From: a virus
IMG/VR virus record: IMGVR_UViG_3300048549_000295
Span: 1 to 27,412 of that record
Reading direction: 5' to 3' (one strand)
DNA: 27,412 bases
A program made the position numbers and the translations under genes. Positions 13,979 to 21,878 of the stretch are shown here, one piece after another; within the stretch, counting starts at the first letter, position 1, and every line of letters starts with the position of its first letter. The notes under the pieces are model-generated. The model made no database searches. It saw only the letters and a program-made list of their open reading frames with translations, and had not been told where the DNA came from.

Positions 13979-14937
13979 TGTCCGAATTTCTAGAGAATCA
14001 ATATAGGATTAATCCTAAATTCCACCAGAATCAAGTAAAGAGTATTCTACCTGAGTTTTATCAAACAGAATATCCTAAACTAGTTTCTTTTCTAGAGACG
14101 TATTATAAGTATACGGGTGAAGACGGATCTATTTCTTTTGACGAACAAATTCAAAGATTGTTCAATATAAGAAACATTGCATCAACAGATCTACGATATT
14201 TGGATCTATTAATTTCTGAGCTTAGCGATGGATTAGAATCTGCTTCGTTCTATAAGAATCCGCGATTAATGACAAGATTACTTGCGGACTTATATCGAGC
14301 AAAAGGAACACAAATATCAACTGAACAGTTTTTCAAAGCATTCTTTAATGAAGATGTTGAAGTATCTTATCCTAAGAAAGATCTCTTTATTTTGAATGAT
14401 AAACCTGGCGGTTCATTAATTGGACCTCAGTCACTACACTATATTCAAGACGATAGACGATATCAAATATTCTCAGTTCTTTTGAGAACAGGTCTATCGT
14501 TATTAGATTTTGAAACGTTATATAAAAAACTGATACATCCAGCAGGATTCTATCTTGCAGTGGAGACTGTCACTCAGAGTTCTGCTGAGGTTGGTCTTGA
14601 AGCTGGAGAAGTTACAGATCCTCTAGAAGTACCTAACTATGCTATCGAACTCCAGACCAGACAGATGGGTTCACATGTACAAGCAAGATATTCTCTACTT
14701 ACTATGGAAGAGAATGACGATATTGATAAACGAACTCAGGATCAGAAAGACACTGCTACAGGTATTGTCGTGAGTTCTTTAGAAACACTAGACAAATATG
14801 ATGACATTTCTTTACAGCAGTTGGTAGATGATTTCACCACAGTCGCAGAATGGGCAGGCGTGAAATCCCCAACATTGGATGATGAAGGTTTAGACCTATC
14901 TCAAGATTATGAAACTTTAGACGCATCAGACCACTAA
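13978..14937 (+). CDS. Baseplate wedge protein, gp7 N-terminus / gpI-like
   Basis: A 319-residue protein. The first 200 residues (VKSILPEFYQTEYPKLVSFL, YYKYTGEDGSISFDEQIQRL, FYKNPRLMTRLLADLYRAKG, YKKLIHPAGFYLAV) form a helical module with the style of phage tail protein I and the N-terminal region of T4 gp7, which bundles with two gp6 chains in the wedge core. The C-terminal 110 residues are acidic and Asp/Gln rich, without a recognisable fold. It is far shorter than T4 gp7 (1032 aa), so the peripheral gp7 domains must be absent or supplied elsewhere, perhaps by the giant protein at 21879. It overlaps gp6 by TAATG. The gp7 link is inferred from position. Confidence 0.6.
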   Translation: MSEFLENQYRINPKFHQNQVKSILPEFYQTEYPKLVSFLETYYKYTGEDGSISFDEQIQRLFNIRNIASTDLRYLDLLISELSDGLESASFYKNPRLMTRLLADLYRAKGTQISTEQFFKAFFNEDVEVSYPKKDLFILNDKPGGSLIGPQSLHYIQDDRRYQIFSVLLRTGLSLLDFETLYKKLIHPAGFYLAVETVTQSSAEVGLEAGEVTDPLEVPNYAIELQTRQMGSHVQARYSLLTMEENDDIDKRTQDQKDTATGIVVSSLETLDKYDDISLQQLVDDFTTVAEWAGVKSPTLDDEGLDLSQDYETLDASDH

Positions 14938-14951
14938 TAACGGAATCCAAA

Positions 14952-17900
14952 ATGACAAGAAGAATTCTAGACACAGGCGGAGCTGCCAACGACGGGAAGG
15001 GGGATACTCTTCGTGAAGCCAGTGAAAAAATTAATGCAAACTTCCAAGAACTTTATGATCTAACCACACTGTCAGGTGATGGTGATATTACTATAGGAGA
15101 TCTTAGTGATATCGTTGATAGCTCTGTAAGCAAAGCAATCGGAAGTGCAGATCTAGGCGATGCTATTAGTAATAGTGCTACAGTAAGTTCTTTAGGTACA
15201 CGGGTAACTCAGAACGAAGGATTGATAACAACACTTGATCAGCAAATCGCTGACATCAACACATTAATTGAAAATACTGATATCGGCGAAAAGGGCCCGC
15301 AGGGTGATCCAGGCCCGATAGGACCACAAGGATCTCTAGGATGGCAAGGTACTGTTGGACCTATAGGACCACAAGGTAGCGTTGGTGCTCAAGGAGAACA
15401 AGGTGTTCAGGGTAACGTTGGTGAACTAGGACCACAAGGTAATGTTGGTGCTCAGGGCGAACAGGGTGTCCAAGGTAACGTTGGTGAACTAGGACCACAA
15501 GGAGAACGGGGCGCACAAGGAGAACAAGGTGTCCAAGGTAACGTTGGACCATTAGGTGCACAAGGAGAACGAGGTGCTCAAGGAGAACAAGGCGTTCAAG
15601 GAAACGTCGGTGAACTAGGTCCTCAAGGAGAGCGGGGTGCTCAGGGTTTCCAAGGCGTTCAAGGTAATGTCGGTGAACTAGGACCACAAGGTAACGTTGG
15701 TGCTCAAGGAGAACAAGGTGTTCAGGGTAACGTTGGACCATTGGGTGCTCAGGGTATTCAGGGTTCTCAAGGTGAACAAGGTGTCCAAGGTAATGTCGGT
15801 GAACTGGGTGCACAAGGGGAACAAGGTGCACAAGGAGAACAAGGTGTTCAAGGTAATGTTGGTCCATTAGGTGCACAAGGTCAGCAAGGCGCACAAGGGG
15901 AACAAGGTGTCCAAGGTAACGTTGGTCCATTGGGTCCTCAAGGTGAGGCCGGCGCACAAGGTGAACAAGGTGTCCAAGGTAATGTTGGTCCATTAGGTGC
16001 TCAGGGCATTCAGGGTTCTCAAGGTGAACAAGGTGTTCAAGGAAACGTTGGACCTCTAGGACCACAGGGTGGACAAGGTGCTATAGGTGAACAGGGCATC
16101 CAAGGTAATGTTGGTCCATTAGGTGCTCAGGGTGATCGGGGACCACAGGGCTTCCAAGGTATTCAAGGTAATGTTGGTCTATTGGGTCCTCAAGGTTCGC
16201 CGGGTACGGTTGGTCCACAGGGTGTTCAAGGTAATGTCGGTGAGATAGGACCACAAGGAGAAGCTGGTGCTCAAGGGTCCACTGGACTTCAAGGTAACGT
16301 CGGTCCATTGGGTGGACAGGGTGTCCAAGGATCACAGGGTACTGTCGGTGTTCAAGGTAATGTCGGTGTTCGTGGTGCACAAGGTGAAGATGGACCACAA
16401 GGTTCTACCGGCGTACAGGGTGAAGTAGGAGATAAAGGTGCTCAGGGTGAAGCAGGCCCACAGGGATCTGCTGGTATTCAGGGCAACGTCGGAGACAAAG
16501 GTTCTCAAGGCGATAAGGGAGAACAAGGAGAGCAGGGTCTACAAGGAAACGTTGGAGACAAAGGTGTCCAAGGTAGTCAAGGTTTTCAAGGTTCTGTTGG
16601 CGTTCAAGGTAACGTTGGTGATAAAGGTGCTCAGGGAGACACTGGTGCACAGGGTCTAGTTGGTCCTCAAGGTGCAGTCGGAGACACTGGTGCACAAGGT
16701 GAAACTGGAGCCACAGGAGAAAAAGGTGCAACTGGTGAAACTGGAGCGCAGGGTGGTCAAGGTCTTACTGGTGATCCAGGCCCTAAAGGTCCAGCAGGAA
16801 CTACGCCAGGCCCAGTAGGTCCACAAGGATTGCCTGGCGATGCGGGTCCTCAAGGACCAGCAGGTACAACCCCAGGCCCAGTAGGTCCACAAGGTGCTAC
16901 AGGTGACGCAGGTCCACAAGGTGCTGTAGGTGATACTGGTGCACAAGGTGAAACAGGCGCACAGGGTATTGTAGGACCGCAAGGTACAGTTGGTTCTCAA
17001 GGTAGTGCAGGTGCACAGGGTCAAGCTGGTGCCCAAGGTGCGGTTGGATTCCAAGGTGCACAGGGACTAGTAGGTAATCAAGGTGCTGTAGGTGATCAGG
17101 GTGCTCAAGGTGATACTGGTGCGCAGGGTAATGCGGGTACACAAGGAGCAGTAGGTAACCAAGGTGCTGTAGGTGATCAGGGTGCTCAAGGTGATTCTGG
17201 TGCTCAAGGTGACACTGGACCGCAAGGTGCTGTAGGTTTCCAAGGTGCACAGGGATTAGTAGGTAATCAAGGAGAGCAAGGTGCTCAAGGCGCAGTTGGA
17301 TTCCAAGGTGCACAGGGACTAGTTGGACCACAAGGAGAACAAGGTTCCCAAGGTGCTGTAGGTTTCCAAGGTGCCCAAGGTCTAGTTGGACCACAAGGTG
17401 AGCAAGGTTCCCAAGGTGCTGTTGGATTCCAAGGTGCACAGGGTCTAGTAGGTAATCAAGGAGAACAAGGGGATAAAGGAAATCAAGGCGAGCGTGGAGC
17501 TCAAGGTTTAGTAGGTCCTCAAGGAGAACAAGGTTCTCAGGGTGAAGTTGGATTCCAAGGTGCACAGGGTCTAGTTGGACCACAAGGTGAGCAAGGTTCC
17601 CAAGGTGAAGTTGGATTCCAAGGGGCGCAGGGTCTAGTAGGTAATCAAGGTGAACAAGGTGCCCAAGGTGCGGTTGGATTCCAAGGTGCACAGGGTCTAG
17701 TTGGACCACAAGGAGAACAAGGTTCTCAGGGTGCTGTTGGATTCCAAGGCGCCCAAGGTCTAGTTGGACCACAAGGAGAACAGGGTGCACAGGGTGCTGT
17801 AGGTTTCCAAGGTGCACAGGGACTAGTTGGTCCTCAAGGTGAGCAGGGAGGCCAAGGTGAAGTTGGTTACCAAGGTGCTCAAGGTCTAGTTGGACCGCAA

Positions 17901-18953
17901 GGTGAGCAGGGTGCCCAAGGTGCTGTTGGATTCCAAGGCGCCCAAGGTCTAGTTGGACCACAAGGAGAACAAGGTGCCCAAGGTGAAGTTGGTTACCAAG
18001 GTGCTCAAGGTCTAGTTGGACCACAGGGAGAACAAGGTGGTCAAGGTCCCGTAGGCTACCAAGGTGCCCAAGGTCTAGTTGGACCACAGGGAGAACAAGG
18101 TTCTCAGGGTGCTGTAGGTTACCAAGGTGCACAGGGTCTAGTCGGACCACAGGGAGAACAAGGTGGTCAGGGAGCAGTTGGATTCCAAGGTGCACAGGGT
18201 CTAGTAGGTAATCAGGGTGCTGTAGGTAATAAAGGTGCTCAAGGTGAGGTAGGTAATAAAGGTGCTCAGGGTGAAGATGGTCCTCAAGGTGAACAGGGTG
18301 GACAAGGTGCTGTAGGTAATAAAGGTGCTCAAGGATCTGTAGGTGACCAAGGTGCTCAAGGTGCCGTAGGTAATAAAGGTCCTCAAGGTGAGGTAGGTAA
18401 TAAAGGTGCCCAAGGTGAGGATGGACCACAAGGTGACCAAGGCCCTCAAGGTGGGGTGGGTGATAAAGGACCTCAAGGTGGAGTAGGTGATAAAGGAGCC
18501 CAAGGTGAAACTGGAGCGCAGGGTGAACAGGGTGGACAAGGTGCTGTTGGAGATCAGGGACCACAGGGAGTTTCTGGTTCAGTAGGTGCACAGGGTCCAG
18601 TCGGAGGATTTGGTAATGCAGTATTGTTTGATACCAGCTCAAATCTACCTAGTAACATTAACTCAACTGCATCAGCTATGATTAGACAGTTCCGTACAGT
18701 GAACACTATATATGCTGGGGATGTTTATTGGCATATTGGAACTGGTCGTGTTTACAGGGCAACAGTTGACAGAATAAATACTACGACGAATTCCACTTTT
18801 ACTGAGTTGACAAATAACCAAGGATTTGTGGATATGAGTGGACTACTAAATACAGGGACAGCACCCAATGAACGTATTGAGTTCACAAGTAACAGTATTG
18901 ATATCTTTGACAATAGCAATAATCTAAGAGTCAAGATTGGTAAAATATCGTAA
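14952..18953 (+). CDS. Collagen-like tail fibre protein
   Basis: A 1333-residue fibre protein. Residues 1-110 are a T4-like fibre head ([35 protein letters not shown]), the attachment module of many marine phage fibres, followed by a short helix. Residues about 112-1219 are Gly-X-Y triplets, roughly 369 of them, which should form a rigid collagen triple helix. Gln is very common in Y, Pro is mostly in X, and all Lys are in Y. Two GTTP tetrapeptides, at residues 616 and 638, break the register. The last 114 residues are a non-collagen domain ([36 protein letters not shown]) likely to trimerise or bind a receptor. It is followed by oxygenase and glycosyltransferase genes. Long shadow frames on the minus strand come from the repeats. 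Confidence 0.92.
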   Translation: MTRRILDTGGAANDGKGDTLREASEKINANFQELYDLTTLSGDGDITIGDLSDIVDSSVSKAIGSADLGDAISNSATVSSLGTRVTQNEGLITTLDQQIADINTLIENTDIGEKGPQGDPGPIGPQGSLGWQGTVGPIGPQGSVGAQGEQGVQGNVGELGPQGNVGAQGEQGVQGNVGELGPQGERGAQGEQGVQGNVGPLGAQGERGAQGEQGVQGNVGELGPQGERGAQGFQGVQGNVGELGPQGNVGAQGEQGVQGNVGPLGAQGIQGSQGEQGVQGNVGELGAQGEQGAQGEQGVQGNVGPLGAQGQQGAQGEQGVQGNVGPLGPQGEAGAQGEQGVQGNVGPLGAQGIQGSQGEQGVQGNVGPLGPQGGQGAIGEQGIQGNVGPLGAQGDRGPQGFQGIQGNVGLLGPQGSPGTVGPQGVQGNVGEIGPQGEAGAQGSTGLQGNVGPLGGQGVQGSQGTVGVQGNVGVRGAQGEDGPQGSTGVQGEVGDKGAQGEAGPQGSAGIQGNVGDKGSQGDKGEQGEQGLQGNVGDKGVQGSQGFQGSVGVQGNVGDKGAQGDTGAQGLVGPQGAVGDTGAQGETGATGEKGATGETGAQGGQGLTGDPGPKGPAGTTPGPVGPQGLPGDAGPQGPAGTTPGPVGPQGATGDAGPQGAVGDTGAQGETGAQGIVGPQGTVGSQGSAGAQGQAGAQGAVGFQGAQGLVGNQGAVGDQGAQGDTGAQGNAGTQGAVGNQGAVGDQGAQGDSGAQGDTGPQGAVGFQGAQGLVGNQGEQGAQGAVGFQGAQGLVGPQGEQGSQGAVGFQGAQGLVGPQGEQGSQGAVGFQGAQGLVGNQGEQGDKGNQGERGAQGLVGPQGEQGSQGEVGFQGAQGLVGPQGEQGSQGEVGFQGAQGLVGNQGEQGAQGAVGFQGAQGLVGPQGEQGSQGAVGFQGAQGLVGPQGEQGAQGAVGFQGAQGLVGPQGEQGGQGEVGYQGAQGLVGPQGEQGAQGAVGFQGAQGLVGPQGEQGAQGEVGYQGAQGLVGPQGEQGGQGPVGYQGAQGLVGPQGEQGSQGAVGYQGAQGLVGPQGEQGGQGAVGFQGAQGLVGNQGAVGNKGAQGEVGNKGAQGEDGPQGEQGGQGAVGNKGAQGSVGDQGAQGAVGNKGPQGEVGNKGAQGEDGPQGDQGPQGGVGDKGPQGGVGDKGAQGETGAQGEQGGQGAVGDQGPQGVSGSVGAQGPVGGFGNAVLFDTSSNLPSNINSTASAMIRQFRTVNTIYAGDVYWHIGTGRVYRATVDRINTTTNSTFTELTNNQGFVDMSGLLNTGTAPNERIEFTSNSIDIFDNSNNLRVKIGKIS
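15285..18608 (+). repeat. Collagen-type repeat tract (9-bp periodicity, 63-bp higher-order units)
   Basis: Tandem GGN-NNN-NNN codons run for 3.3 kb with a 63-bp (21-residue) higher-order period. The early part (about 15369-16380) uses a GVQGNVG-centred unit. The later part (about 17040-18210) uses a [15 protein letters not shown] unit. The last part (about 18210-18510) uses GNKG/GDKG units. Near-identical copies suggest recent expansion by unequal recombination. Neighbouring copies differ mostly at third codon positions and in a few X residues. Confidence 0.93.
16791..16880 (+). repeat. 66-bp direct repeat with triplet-register break
   Basis: Two copies of a [14 protein letters not shown]-coding unit start at 16791 and 16857. 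Each adds one residue to the Gly-X-Y register (tetrapeptide GTTP at 16797-16808 and 16863-16874). They are probably hinge points in the otherwise rigid fibre. Confidence 0.75.
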
Positions 18954-18962
18954 TTGAATACA

Positions 18963-18976
18963 CCCCCGAAAGGGGG
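18963..18976 (+). terminator. GNRA-loop hairpin between fibre and oxygenase genes
   Basis: CCCCC-GAAA-GGGGG forms a perfect 5-bp stem with a GAAA tetraloop, nine bases after the fibre stop. It is followed only by TTCC, without a T run, so it may be a weak terminator or an mRNA-stabilising or processing hairpin that lowers expression of the downstream enzymes relative to the fibre. Confidence 0.5.
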
Positions 18977-18995
18977 TTCCACATACAGGTATATT

Positions 18996-19550
18996 ATGTT
19001 TACAGTAATTGATAATTTTTATGCAGATCCCGACTCAGTTCGGGATTATGCTTTAAGTCTAGACTTTAATGTTTCGGGTAACTATCCCGGCCTAAGAACA
19101 TCTCCATGTACCAATGCTGGTGGATATGTTGATTCTATGAAAAACTCTTTAGAGGGGATCATAGGAAAAGCAATAACATACTTTCCACTAGACAACTATA
19201 ACACTTCCTTCCAATACACTACCGAAAACTGCAAGACATGGATTCATCACGATAAAATGTCCTATGCGGGAGTCGTGTATCTAACGCCTGACGCGCCTCT
19301 AGATTCCGGAACTGCAATCTATAAACATAGACAGACTGGAATTATGAAACATGAAGATTCATGTCCAGTAGATTTTAATGAATTCCAGTTGGTTGAAGGT
19401 GACTGGGACATTGTTGCAGAATCTAAAAATATTTACAACCGACTGGTATTATATGATGCGATGTACTATCATCGCAGTGTAGTTCCCGGCTTTGGTTCAA
19501 ACCAATACGACGGTAGATTATTTCAGACATTCTTCTTTGAGGCAGAATAA
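18996..19550 (+). CDS. 2-oxoglutarate/Fe(II) oxygenase-like protein (DUF6445-like)
   Basis: A 184-residue protein with a double-stranded beta-helix oxygenase pattern. H84-x-D86 (TWIHHDKMSYAGVVYLTPDA) and a distal H159 (YYHRS) supply the Fe(II) facial triad, and R174 in GRLFQTFFF is placed to bind 2-oxoglutarate. The N-terminus (FTVIDNFYADPDSVRDYALS, GNYPGLRTSP) resembles the DUF6445-type hydroxylases common in marine phages. The ATG at 18996 is chosen because it has CAGG at the right spacing. A TTG start at 18954 would place the hairpin inside the reading frame and has no ribosome site. The end overlaps the glycosyltransferase by TAATG, so the two are coupled. Placed directly after a collagen-like fibre, it is a good candidate fibre hydroxylase. 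The substrate is inferred. Confidence 0.78.
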   Translation: MFTVIDNFYADPDSVRDYALSLDFNVSGNYPGLRTSPCTNAGGYVDSMKNSLEGIIGKAITYFPLDNYNTSFQYTTENCKTWIHHDKMSYAGVVYLTPDAPLDSGTAIYKHRQTGIMKHEDSCPVDFNEFQLVEGDWDIVAESKNIYNRLVLYDAMYYHRSVVPGFGSNQYDGRLFQTFFFEAE

Positions 19551-20428
19551 TGAAATTGATGACAACGTTGTTGACTTCCAACGACATCCCTAAGTTAGCA
19601 CGATTAGTTAAATCTGCCCAACAAGTCATCAAAATTGAACCAATCGAATGGGAAGTGGTGATCGTTGTAAATAGTATTCATGAAGGATACTATGAAGATG
19701 TATGCGCACTTAATTTACCATTCCGTGTAGTCAATACGGAAAGTAATGGTAAACCAGGCCGTGGTAAAAATGCATGTCTAGATGTATTTCTAGAAAGTGA
19801 CTGTGATTTTGTATCTCAGATCGATGGAGATGATTTTTTATATCCGTCATACTTACAGTCGTTGTGGAATCATTATAAGCATTATCCTTGCATTGATGTT
19901 CTAGGTGTGGTACCATGTGATTCTATTTGCAGTTGGGAATTGGTTTCGGGACATTACTGGCAAGTTAATGAAACTTACTTTGCAAGTGTATGGGGCACAT
20001 CGATGTGCTCTCCTCACGAAAACTTAGGACCACAAGAAAGTCATTTGTTTATTGATGAACGTCCAGTGTCGGTTGACTTCATTATGTTGCAGAGTCGTAA
20101 GTCTGCACAAATAAAAATGAACGAAGATATTGGTAACGGAGAAGATCACGCATACACCTACAAGTTATTAGCAGAACACCAGAAGGGAAATCTGTGTTAC
20201 TTCCTATCAATGTCAAGCGACTTATATTGTATCGATAGGACGACTGAAGGAAGTGCTCAGAAGGTTCATAGTTACGAAGAATATTTACAGCCGCTGAAGG
20301 ACGAAGCACTTAAACATGTCTCCCAGTGGAGAAGTAGTGCATATGAACTTCCGGTAATATACAAAGACTTATTGATGAATCATCATCAAAAAGAATCATG
20401 GTTAAACAAATTTTTAAATGACTCATAA
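19550..20428 (+). CDS. Family 2 (GT-A) glycosyltransferase
   Basis: A 292-residue protein. The N-terminus (LMTTLLTSNDIPKLARLVKS, EWEVVIVVNS) is the nucleotide-binding half of a GT-A fold. NGKPGRGKNACLDVFLES (residues 66-83) is the sugar-nucleotide helix. IDGDDFLYPS (91-100) holds the metal-binding DxD-type motif. Residues about 140-235 should form the acceptor side, including EDIGNGEDHAYTYKLL with the typical GEDH. No membrane segment is seen, so it acts in the cytoplasm. Translation is coupled to the oxygenase by a TAATG overlap. The fibre, hydroxylase, glycosyltransferase order suggests that it glycosylates the fibre, perhaps on hydroxylated side chains. Donor and acceptor are unknown, and another virion protein is an alternative acceptor. 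Confidence 0.85.
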   Translation: MKLMTTLLTSNDIPKLARLVKSAQQVIKIEPIEWEVVIVVNSIHEGYYEDVCALNLPFRVVNTESNGKPGRGKNACLDVFLESDCDFVSQIDGDDFLYPSYLQSLWNHYKHYPCIDVLGVVPCDSICSWELVSGHYWQVNETYFASVWGTSMCSPHENLGPQESHLFIDERPVSVDFIMLQSRKSAQIKMNEDIGNGEDHAYTYKLLAEHQKGNLCYFLSMSSDLYCIDRTTEGSAQKVHSYEEYLQPLKDEALKHVSQWRSSAYELPVIYKDLLMNHHQKESWLNKFLNDS

Positions 20429-20434
20429 AAACGT

Positions 20435-20442
20435 TATAAATA
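20435..20442 (+). promoter_or_regulatory. T4-type late promoter for gp8
   Basis: A perfect TATAAATA, preceded by T, seven bases after the glycosyltransferase stop and 36 bases before the gp8 ATG. An AGGATAAG ribosome site lies just before the start. Confidence 0.75.
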
Positions 20443-20478
20443 TAAGAATAATATTTCTAACATGCGTAGGATAAGAAC

Positions 20479-21870
20479 ATGGCAGCAATTGTAAGACAGA
20501 CATTAAGTAGGAGCTTAGCGAAGGATCTGCTGATAGATATGCAATCTTCTGACAGTTACTATATTGGTATCGGTAAATCAGACGAATTTCCAGTTTCAGA
20601 AAATTCGGAAACAACTATAGACCCAGTAGACTGTCCACGTGATGAAAGAGAGTTCCGACATAACCTACAATCAATCAAGAAAATTGAGGGTTCAACATTC
20701 GTTGCCAAGAGAGTAAATTGGTCATCGGGATCGATATACACTGGATGGGATGACGCAACTTCTTCGGATATCGTAGAGCCATGGACGCCATTTTACGTAT
20801 TAAACGATGCTAAAGAAGTATACGTTTGTATTGATTATGGTAAGAATGTAGATGGTACTCCAAAGCAATCTATGGTCGAGCCTAATTACGGCTACCATAA
20901 AGATCTTCTAGATTCAATAGATCCTACCAACACATGGGACCATACCAAAGTTTTTGAAACTGGAGATGGATATACATGGAAGTTCTTATACTCCATAACA
21001 CCGGAGCGAATCTACCAGTTCTTATCATCCAACCACTTTCCGATACAAGAAACAGAACCAGATTACCACGGTGGGGATTCAATCGAAGACCTACAGCGTG
21101 ATGTTCATCTTGCTGCTGTAGGTGGCCAAGTCACCCGTGCAAAGGTAATAACACAAGGTCTTGGTTACGTAACCGAACCTACGGTCACGGTAGTCGGTGA
21201 TGGATCAGGCGCAACTGCTACTGCTGTTATTGACGCTGATGGTAAGGTCACTGAAATTAAAATGACGGACTACGGTTCTGGATACACATACGCTTCGCTT
21301 ACAGTAACCGATGGCGATACCGAAAACTGTACGGCAGTACCAGTAGTAACTACCTCAGAAGGTCTGGGTAAGAACCCTATAGATGATTTGAAAACAAGTT
21401 CTATTCTAGCAGGTATCAAACCAGACGGTAATGTCAACGGAACATTTATCACTCGAAACACTTTCCGTGAAATGGGTCTTATTAAATCTCCGCTACTACC
21501 AGACGGATCTACTCCGTTCACCGGAACTTCGGTAAAAGTATTACCTACATTGACCTTAGAAGATACCTCACCATTTATATCAGGAAAACTTATAACGGGC
21601 GGAAGTAGTATTGCCAAGGCATATGTTGATCAGTCCGATGGTAACGTTGTTCATTACCATCAAAATGAATCGACAGGGTTTGTCGAGTTCGAAGAAAATG
21701 AGGCCGTAGTTCAAGAAGGTCAGGTTGCGGGTGTTATTGCAACGGGTGGATTGTCTCCAGTAAATGGTATAGATCGCTTCTCTGGTGAAGTCCTATATAT
21801 TGAGACAAGAAAAAGAATCAGACGCGACGAAGAACAACAAGAAGATATCAAGATCGTAATAACCGTTTAG
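20479..21870 (+). CDS. gp8: Baseplate wedge protein gp8
   Basis: A 463-residue homologue of T4 gp8 (334 aa), a dimeric wedge subunit that binds gp10 and gp7. The N-terminus is typical (LAKDLLIDMQSSDSYYIGIG, FPVSENSETTIDP, REFRHNLQSIKKIEGSTFVA), as are YVLNDAKEVYVCIDYGKN and GYTWKFLYSITPERIYQFLS. An insertion at about 218-290 has a Gly-rich beta repeat (VITQGLGYVTEPTVTVVGDG, ITEIKM-like strand, YGSGYTYASLTVTD), a module that recurs in marine phage structural proteins and accounts for much of the extra length. It has its own late promoter. The giant structural gene follows after eight bases. Confidence 0.88.
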   Translation: MAAIVRQTLSRSLAKDLLIDMQSSDSYYIGIGKSDEFPVSENSETTIDPVDCPRDEREFRHNLQSIKKIEGSTFVAKRVNWSSGSIYTGWDDATSSDIVEPWTPFYVLNDAKEVYVCIDYGKNVDGTPKQSMVEPNYGYHKDLLDSIDPTNTWDHTKVFETGDGYTWKFLYSITPERIYQFLSSNHFPIQETEPDYHGGDSIEDLQRDVHLAAVGGQVTRAKVITQGLGYVTEPTVTVVGDGSGATATAVIDADGKVTEIKMTDYGSGYTYASLTVTDGDTENCTAVPVVTTSEGLGKNPIDDLKTSSILAGIKPDGNVNGTFITRNTFREMGLIKSPLLPDGSTPFTGTSVKVLPTLTLEDTSPFISGKLITGGSSIAKAYVDQSDGNVVHYHQNESTGFVEFEENEAVVQEGQVAGVIATGGLSPVNGIDRFSGEVLYIETRKRIRRDEEQQEDIKIVITV

Positions 21871-21878
21871 GATAAATC

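Noticed and set aside
15285-18608. CRISPR-like or satellite array
   Set aside because: The repeats are coding, in frame throughout, with 9-bp triplet periodicity and no unique spacers.
16897-18642. A 581-codon open frame on the minus strand
   Set aside because: It is a shadow of the Gly-X-Y repeat codons, encoding only Leu/His/Pro-rich periodic sequence. It has no ribosome site. Several shorter frames of the same kind (15361-17054, minus) are rejected for the same reason.
18954-18995. Longer start (TTG at 18954) for the oxygenase-like gene
   Set aside because: It has no Shine-Dalgarno and would include the C5-GAAA-G5 hairpin, and the added residues are not protein-like. ATG at 18996 has CAGG upstream.
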